From positions 3,768 through 14,514 of the forward strand of contig CAUDNR010001095.1 of assembly GCA_958430865.1 (NCBI GenBank): DNA of 10,747 nucleotides, given 5' to 3'. The position numbers and the translations under genes were made by a program. Every line of letters begins with the position of its first letter. Within the stretch, counting starts at the first letter, position 1. Shown one piece after another: positions 6,421 through 10,747 of this stretch. The DNA is from Entrophospora sp. SA101 (taxonomy: Eukaryota; Glomeromycota; Glomeromycetes; Entrophosporales; Entrophosporaceae). The notes under the pieces are model-generated. The model was not told the DNA's origin. It made no database searches and was given only the letters and a program-made list of their open reading frames with translations.

Positions 6421-6603
6421 ATTTTTAGAATTAATCAGCTTTTGAATAAGTTATATTTTGTAAAAGTCTTCGTGTTTAATAAAATACCGAAGCCCAATAG
6501 AAGAAAAAGACTAATTCATAATGCACATGCAGTCAAAAAAATGAAAACTAATTCCTCAGAACCTTTACTCCTTGTAGAATCTCCCGTAAGATTAATTGAA
6601 TGA
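6421..6603 (+). CDS. Unrecognised 60-codon ORF without a start, likely exon fragment
   Basis: The plus-strand frame is open from the stop at 6418-6420 to TGA at 6601-6603. It is basic and hydrophilic: NKIPKPNRRKRLIHNAHAVK, then a Ser/Leu/Glu-rich end (EPLLLVESPVRLIE). It uses more G/C-containing codons than its surroundings. The only in-frame ATG, at 6541, would leave 20 residues, so upstream coding probably came through splicing; AG dinucleotides at 6427-6428 and 6437-6438 are possible acceptors. It sits in about 370 bp that interrupts arm B relative to arm A, so it may be a captured gene fragment. No family is recognised. Confidence 0.4.
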   Translation: MFRINQLLNKLYFVKVFVFNKIPKPNRRKRLIHNAHAVKKMKTNSSEPLLLVESPVRLIE

Positions 6604-6672
6604 GAAAATAATGTTATTTATTTTATTAAGCATTTTCTTCAAAAGGAATAATTTTTCGAAGGAAAAAAAGAC

Positions 6673-6878
6673 TATAATTTTTAAAAAAACTCTCTGTCAG
6701 GCTATTCTTTAAATCACAGAGAAAAAAACCGCGGAAAATTTTTTAATCTAACTTGTTGGTTATCGAGCCTATATGTTTCAAAGTTTAACATTTTGGATGA
6801 TTTTACTAATAAAATTAAAAAAAACTCTGTCACCATGTGGACCATTACATTTGTTATAATATCTTAATTTTATAGTTG
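6673..6878 (-). repeat. Inverted repeat arm B (206 bp)
   Basis: Reverse complement of 4504-4713. On the plus strand this copy is open for about 60 codons from near 6685 to a TAA at about 6866, whereas the same frame in arm A is broken by indels. I take that frame as fortuitous or very old. It ends about 130 bp upstream of PSMG4 and therefore reaches close to that gene's promoter. Confidence 0.85.
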
Positions 6879-6908
6879 TTAATTAGTTATGATCTACATA
6901 GTCCATCC

Positions 6909-6942
6909 ATCGTACAACCCAGTACCATACATACAGTACGAT
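6909..6942. promoter_or_regulatory. ATCGTAC/GTACGAT dyad upstream of PSMG4
   Basis: Perfect 7-base inverted half-sites at 6909-6915 and 6936-6942 are separated by 20 bases, 67 bp upstream of the PSMG4 ATG in a relatively GC-rich stretch. It could be a factor-binding site. No yeast-type proteasome control element (GGTGGCAAA) is seen nearby. Confidence 0.3.
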
Positions 6943-6973
6943 CCTTTGAAAATCTTGAAATAAATTTTCCTCA

Positions 6974-6993
6974 CAATCAATCAATCAATCAAT
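6974..6993. repeat. (CAAT)5 microsatellite in the PSMG4 5' leader
   Basis: Five CAAT units end 16 bases before the ATG. A similar (AATC)4 tract lies at 7650-7668. Confidence 0.95.
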
Positions 6994-7009
6994 TAATAAA
7001 TTAATAACA

Positions 7010-7469
7010 ATGACGACAATAGAACCAACTACACCAAAATTCAAGGTCTATACATCAACACATTTATTTCTCTCACAAGAGATTTATTTTCAATTGACAA
7101 TTTTTCAAGAAGATTCGGTTTTTGTTTGGGTTGGTAATCAAGGAAATGAATTGTTGAATAATTTGGCTGTTGCAATGCCTCCGCCAACTTCATCAATGCC
7201 AGCCACTGCCACAAATGCATTAACCAATGATATTGATGAACTTTCCAAGCAATTTGGAAAAAAGCTTGGTAAGTTTTATTATATATTTATTTCAATAATT
7301 AATTAATGTGTAAACTGAATGATTTTTAATTTTTATTAAAAAAAAAGCATCAAAATTTAAGAAACAATTTTTTGTTAGTATTAATTTACCATCCGATAAT
7401 ACTGATAATACGATATTAATCTTTGCTGAAAAGAAAGTATTGGAATTGATTAAAGAAATATTTCCATAA
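7010..7469 (+). CDS. PSMG4: Proteasome assembly chaperone 4 (two exons, 126 aa)
   Basis: This is the PAC4 homologue (Poc4/Pba4 in yeast). PAC4 pairs with PAC3 in the cytosol to guide alpha-ring assembly of the 20S proteasome. Exon 1 is 7010-7268, a 79-nt phase-1 intron is 7269-7347 (GTAAGT...AAAG), and exon 2 is 7348-7469 with TAA at 7467-7469. The spliced 126 residues compare well with about 123 in human. Family signatures appear in order: VFVWVG (37-42), NNLAVAMPP (50-58), KKLASKFKKQFFVSINLP (84-101) and ILIFAEKKVLELIKEIFP (109-126). The linker at 57-72 is Pro/Ser/Thr/Ala-rich and longer than in human. The start is the first ATG, in context AACAATGAC with A at -3. Without splicing the frame runs into the intron and stops at 7306, losing the conserved C-terminal strand and helix. 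Nothing suggests damage. Confidence 0.93.
7269..7347 (+). other. PSMG4: PSMG4 intron (79 nt, phase 1)
   Basis: Starts GTAAGT and ends AAAAG, with TTAAT-type branch candidates about 15-45 bases before the acceptor and an A-rich instead of pyrimidine-rich 3' end. Removing it joins KKL to ASKFKKQ in frame and restores the conserved C-terminus. Confidence 0.9.
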
Positions 7470-7508
7470 TTTTTTTGCTTATTAAAAAAAAGCAAGAAAT
7501 ATCAATAA

Positions 7509-7822
7509 TTAAATAAAGAAAAAGAATTTTCTTCGTTATGTATAATAGCTGTAATATCATTGTCACCTTTCCAAGTTGTTAGTCATACAAATGGACCATT
7601 CTTTGAATTTTACTTTTTGATAAAGAAACCCCATTTGTTGTTTAAATTGAATCAATCAATCAATCAATTAAATAAATCAGAGATCATTGATGCTGTGGCA
7701 TTACCACTCATCAACCTCTTCATCAGTCTCTTCATTATTAGTGGTAGATGATTCCAGTCCGAGCTAAATCCAGCAGAAAAGAAAAAAACAATTGTGCTAA
7801 TATATGAGAGAATTTCATCTAA
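7509..7822 (+). other. Possible unresolved coding region between PSMG4 and SDHAF1
   Basis: A plus-strand frame without ATG is open from the stop near 7506 to TGA at 7749-7751. The same frame then continues FQSELNPAEKKKTIVLIYER to TAA at about 7820. An overlapping frame reads a serine-rich HSSTSSSVSSLLVVDD, and the minus strand reads an acidic EETDEEVDEW. Several frames look plausible at once, so I cannot choose. It may be a decayed gene or chance; the (AATC)4 tract at 7650-7668 runs through it. Confidence 0.22.
7512..7517 (+). terminator. Candidate PSMG4 polyadenylation signal AATAAA
   Basis: AATAAA starts 43 bases after the PSMG4 stop codon, a usual distance. The motif is common in AT-rich DNA, so support is moderate. 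Confidence 0.4.
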
Positions 7823-8271
7823 GCAATAAAGTGGAAGAGTAAGTTTCGGGTTTTCATTTGATGGCTATAACTAAAAAATTGGTGAGCCAAAATTTTTTTT
7901 GCATATTAATTATTATGAGACCCATACATAATTTTGATCTACATATTTGACAGTGAATCATCATCAGTTGCCAACCAACATGACATTGATATGAACCTAA
8001 AATCTTTTAGAAATTATATAACTATGTAAACAAAATCACATTTCTCAGGATCCTGTGAATAAATTACCCCAATTCAAAACACATACCATTATCAATTATT
8101 ATTGGAATCTCAATGTTTAAAAAACTTTTGTGATAATCATTAAAAGAATAGTTTTGTGTGTAGTTTCTTCTTTCAGCAATATGTGTATTCTGTTTTTAGC
8201 AAATTCATTGTGTAATCATGAAAAGTAAAAAGAATTTTTTAGATTAATAACGTTGCACAATTCACATGTAA
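7823..8271. other. No supported gene
   Basis: AT-rich intergenic sequence that should hold the SDHAF1 promoter towards its right end. No coding frame, RNA gene or inverted repeat is convincing. Confidence 0.4.
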
Positions 8272-8276
8272 CCAAT
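8272..8276 (+). promoter_or_regulatory. CCAAT box upstream of SDHAF1
   Basis: CCAAT in the context TAACCAATAAAAA lies 46 bp before the first ATG. CCAAT-binding HAP/NF-Y complexes regulate respiratory genes in fungi, which would fit a complex II assembly factor. The link is inference from position and motif. Confidence 0.38.
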
Positions 8277-8322
8277 AAAAACAGATGATAAAATTCTAGT
8301 TATTACTATCATCAACTTTTTG

Positions 8323-8657
8323 ATGATGATGACAACTGCACCTATACTTAAATCAGGTTTACAAAAAGAAGTAATAGATTTTTATCGACAATGTTGTAGG
8401 GCTATAAGAAAAAAATCAACTGTAATAATAGATATATATATATAATTTCCATTCTTCTTCATTTTTAATTTGCAATCATTTAATCATTTAATAAATTATA
8501 GGAGACAAGACCAAGATTTCAGGAATTTGTTCGTATTCAATTCAGGCAACATAAAATCTCATCAAAAGATCATTCAGCTATAGAATATTTATTAAGACGA
8601 GGAAAAAGACAATTAGAAGCTTATCAAGATGATAGTATAAAGGATGTTACATTATAA
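8323..8657 (+). CDS. SDHAF1: Succinate dehydrogenase assembly factor 1 (two exons, 84 aa, LYR family)
   Basis: This is the SDHAF1/Sdh6 homologue, a mitochondrial matrix LYR-family chaperone that helps insert Fe-S clusters into the complex II iron-sulfur subunit (SDHB). Exon 1 is 8323-8421, an 80-nt phase-0 intron is 8422-8501, and exon 2 is 8502-8657 with TAA at 8655-8657. Conserved features in order are SGLQKEVIDFYRQCCRAIRK (11-30), where the LYR tripeptide is FYR at 20-22; RPRFQEFVRIQFRQHK (36-51); and IEYLLRRGKRQLE (60-72). The RRG at 65-67 matches the human region where SDHAF1 disease mutations (R55, G57) lie. Length is near that of yeast Sdh6 and shorter than human. Three ATGs are in tandem: the first has T at -3, the next two have A, so initiation may favour the second or third. 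It appears intact. Confidence 0.93.
8422..8501 (+). other. SDHAF1: SDHAF1 intron (80 nt, phase 0)
   Basis: Starts GTAATA and ends TTATAG, with an alternating AT tract near the 5' end and a pyrimidine-rich stretch plus TTTAAT candidates before the acceptor. Splicing joins KKST to ETRPRF and restores family alignment. Confidence 0.9.
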
Positions 8658-8884
8658 CAATAATATTTTGAACTTTTGAATAATTATTTAATTTTAAATG
8701 ATGATTGTATTTATTTATTATATTTGCAGAAATATTTATTATTGAAGATTTTTTTTGAAAAGTTTTCTAGCAAAATAGTTTTACAAGGATCTCCCAACAT
8801 TTCAAATCAAAGGTTGTGAGAAATATCCTATCTTAGCATACATGAATAAAATTTTTTAAGTCCATACAAGAAAGTTAATCTTTT

Positions 8885-9060
8885 TTATTTCAAAAAAAAT
8901 AATAATAATAAATGTTCTGGTTGCTTCATTAATTTATTTTCAATTTCATTAACAGTTATGATTTTTTTTTGCTTTTCTGATTTAGGTATTTGGGTAGTTT
9001 TCCAAGCTCATAAGCAATAAAATGGTAAGTAATTACTATTGTCGTTACAGGCTCTAGGAT
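8885..9060 (-). pseudogene. Coding relic in two frames joined at an A9 run
   Basis: One minus-strand frame (9060 to TAA at 8956-8958) reads TYHFIAYELGKLPKYLNQKS with a Lys-rich end. A second frame continues to TAA at 8885-8887 as ITVNEIENKLMKQPEHLL. The frames overlap at a run of nine A (8961-8969 region on the minus strand), and one extra A would join them into a single ORF of more than 55 codons. There is no ATG start. This suggests a homopolymer frameshift in a decayed gene, or a sequencing indel. The family is not recognised. Confidence 0.35.
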
Positions 9061-9691
9061 TTAGTAAATAAATAAATAATTTCAAAATTATATTTATAAT
9101 ATATCTGGAAACAAATCTTTCTTACAATGTTCATAAGTAATTTGCTTTTTGAACCAAGAATGTTCCCTTTATATTAAATTTTTTGATTTCATTCAATGAA
9201 TAAATCCATAAGTTACATTACAACTATAAATAAAAATGCAACAAAATAATATCCTAAATAAAAGGATTGGAAATGTATAGGTAAGTAGTCTATTAAATCA
9301 TTAAATAAATTCTTATCCTGTAAATCAATTGTATAAAATTTCATTCAAATTTTATAATAATAATATTTGAAACCAAAAGCATTACATTTGAAATCTAAGA
9401 TGAGTTCAACATTCCCATATTTACAAATTGTCTAATTCAATGGATTGATTTACTATTTTTTGGTTTAAAAAATGAGTAATCATTTTCATAAGTAAATGGT
9501 ATATTAAAATTATAATTTTTATAAAATAAAATATTCAGTATAATTAAAAATAATTATTGTCAGCATTATAAAAACTACCATGTAATCAAAGTTCAAATAA
9601 GGATTTTGGTATTAATCTGATATAATTATTTTTAGTAAACTGATATATCTTTTACTGTGTGCATTCCTAATAACTATTTATATATAAATAA
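9061..9691. other. No supported gene
   Basis: Continuous AT-rich sequence with multiple stops in all frames. Nothing identified. Confidence 0.4.
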
Positions 9692-9859
9692 ATCAAACAA
9701 AAATATTTACATGAAGAAATTGTAATATTGTCACCAATTATTGTTTGGGAGAGCGTGTTAATTGATGATAACAATATAATTTATGTTTATGTGGATCAGA
9801 ATGAATTGGCTACTAACGAATTAGTTTTATTAGCGAATAATTTTGGTTTAGTGATTTAA
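9692..9859 (+). CDS. Unrecognised 55-codon ORF without a start codon
   Basis: The plus-strand frame runs from the stop at 9689-9691 to TAA at 9857-9859. It reads as a compact alternating hydrophobic/acidic sequence (SPIIVWESVLIDDNNIIYVY, then DQNELATNELVLLANNFGLV) unlike random AT-rich translation. No ATG occurs, so it would be a 3' exon or truncated relic. Context gives no hint: the next feature is a CpG-rich patch starting about 160 bp downstream. No family is recognised. Confidence 0.35.
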   Translation: MKQKYLHEEIVILSPIIVWESVLIDDNNIIYVYVDQNELATNELVLLANNFGLVI

Positions 9860-10019
9860 GAAAAACGTTTTATTTAGTCGAAACTAATTTATTAACTTAT
9901 TTCTAAGTTAATTTTTATTATGAAACTTTTAGACAAAGTTATCACAAAGTTATTTTACAAGCAAGTCGAATTTGAGCTCCTTTTATATAATTAAATTAAT
10001 TAATAACAACTTCATTGCA

Positions 10020-10098
10020 ATCTAACGTTCTAGCTGCGATATCGCATTTTAATTGCGGCGTAACATTCTAACCGTGACGCTAATTTTGACGCTATACG
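10020..10098. other. CpG-rich patch
   Basis: Nine CpG dinucleotides occur in about 75 bases, including the perfect palindrome GCGATATCGC at 10036-10045 and loosely repeated TAACRTTCTA units at 10023 and 10051. The rest of the window is very poor in CpG, so this stretch is either young, unmethylated or functionally constrained. Confidence 0.55.
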
Positions 10099-10120
10099 AA
10101 TAAAAATAAAAATGTAATAC

Positions 10121-10247
10121 AGATAAAATAATAAAATGTAAATAAATATGAATAAAAATAAAATAAGAAATAAAATATAAGGAATAAATAGATGTAGATA
10201 TAAAAATAAAGTAAAATAAAGTAAAAATAGAAATAAAAGATTTGATT
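10121..10247. repeat. C-free AAATAAA low-complexity tract
   Basis: For 127 bases no C occurs on the plus strand; the sequence is built from variants of AAATA, AAAATA and AAAGTA. It forms the centre of the AGTCGAA array. Confidence 0.8.
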
Positions 10248-10568
10248 CGGAATTAGGGTATTTCGACTAACAATTTAGCATTAAATCCTAATTCTGGTAA
10301 CAATATTATATGTTAATAAACAACTATATAGTTTCGACTTACTGGAAATGATTTATTAAATAACAGGGTCCAATTATAAAACCTCATTTTATCTTTAAAA
10401 ATTAGAAATGGCATAAATCTTTGGCATGAACTCATCATTTAAACAAACAAAATTTATCCTTGAAAAAAAAAAATTTTTAGATGGAATTCACAATATTTCC
10501 CTTTGAAAAATTTCTAAAAAATAATTTACTATGCATTATAAAAAACTCGGAACGTTTTATTTCATCAA

Positions 10569-10610
10569 ATGGGGCATGCTACAACAAAACCAGACAAAGT
10601 GGACATTGGT
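10569..10610 (+). repeat. 42-bp dispersed box, copy 3
   Basis: Begins ATGGGGCATGCTACAACAAA and ends GTGGACATTGGT; 40 of 42 bases match the complement of 196-237. If it marks the 5' region of another MEPK-type gene, as at the other two copies, that gene would start to the right of the window, on the plus strand. The flanking sequence does not otherwise match the MEPK upstream regions. Confidence 0.8.
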
Positions 10611-10747
10611 AGCATGGTGGAATTTCTCTTTATCACATTTATCACTTTGTGACGATCTCAAATTTATGTAGTGTGACTATATAATTTTAAAGTACTTCGT
10701 ATAATAAAAATGTGTTTTACAATTGCGAATTTCTTGTTTTTGTATTA

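Larger units (their letters stand above)
4504..6878. mobile_element. Nested, asymmetric inverted structure (2.4 kb), possible foldback element
   Basis: Three pairs of inverted matches are nested: 4504-4713 with 6673-6878, 4741-4768 with 6275-6302 (26 of 28 bases), and 5084-5101 with 5456-5473 (18 of 18). Their midpoints shift (about 5691, 5521 and 5278), so the right arm has gained sequence: about 340 bp between the outer and middle pairs and about 490 bp between the middle and inner pairs. This fits one element with long inverted repeats later invaded on the right side. An inverted duplication of ordinary repeats would look the same. No transposase or clear target duplication is visible. Confidence 0.45.
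9876..10339. repeat. Symmetric array of AGTCGAA motifs
   Basis: AGTCGAA occurs at 9876-9882 and 9964-9970, and its complement TTCGACT at 10262-10268 and 10333-10339: two copies facing inward on each side of a central region. The outer pair extends to AGTCGAAAC/GTTTCGACT. A local stem (TTAACTTA/TAAGTTAA) lies near 9891-9912. This could be subterminal repeats of a non-autonomous element or a cluster of binding sites. Confidence 0.45.

Noticed and set aside
7292..7495. 67-codon minus-strand ORF
   Set aside because: Antisense shadow of PSMG4 exon 2 and its intron.
9025..9050. GTAAGT...TTACAG as a 26-nt plus-strand intron
   Set aside because: Too short compared with the 79- and 80-nt introns of the two real genes, and no coding frame flanks it.
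196..10610. The outer copies of the 42-bp box, inverted relative to each other, as terminal repeats of one 10.4-kb element
   Set aside because: A third copy lies inside in the same orientation as the left one, no target duplication is visible, and the interval contains two housekeeping genes.
1..10747. tRNA, rRNA, CRISPR arrays or bacterial-style operons
   Set aside because: No B-box-like tRNA motif, no regularly spaced repeat-spacer array and no adjacent same-strand bacterial genes were seen; the genes found are eukaryotic and spliced.

Overview
The window is strongly AT-rich eukaryotic nuclear DNA. It holds two short conserved housekeeping genes, each split by one intron of about 80 nt, set in a large amount of decayed mobile DNA. 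The short introns, small genes, hAT transposase relics, abundant foldback elements and scarce CpG fit an early-diverging, repeat-rich fungus. An arbuscular-mycorrhizal (Rhizophagus-like) genome is my best guess, but that placement is inference. I saw no tRNA, rRNA, CRISPR or bacterial-type operon.

Layout. 1-430: the left edge holds the 5' end of a minus-strand gene whose protein begins MEPKNYSTIR, plus its upstream sequence. A second copy of both lies at 4038-4428. 452-2993: a MITE, an orphan basic minus-strand ORF, a broken hAT transposase (1142-1655, minus strand) abutted by a second MITE, a two-unit tandem repeat, and a third MITE. 3260-3918: a near-perfect 178-bp hairpin, a promoter-like motif cluster without a gene, and a 332-bp MITE with clean inverted ends and a 4-bp flanking duplication. 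4504-6878: a nested, asymmetric inverted structure carrying several coding remnants.

7010-7469 is proteasome assembly chaperone 4 (PSMG4). 8323-8657 is succinate dehydrogenase assembly factor 1 (SDHAF1, yeast Sdh6). Both are on the plus strand about 850 bp apart and look intact once spliced. They serve unrelated processes (20S proteasome assembly and respiratory complex II assembly), so neighbourhood does not imply shared function. 8885-10747: orphan coding fragments, a CpG-rich patch framed by symmetric AGTCGAA motifs, a 127-base stretch without C, and a third copy of the 42-bp box found beside the MEPK genes.

The best candidate for undescribed biology is the MEPK pair. The two copies differ at seven nucleotides over the 23 shared codons and every change is silent, so a small, lysine-rich, probably nuclear protein of unknown function seems to be under purifying selection inside a repeat-rich region.
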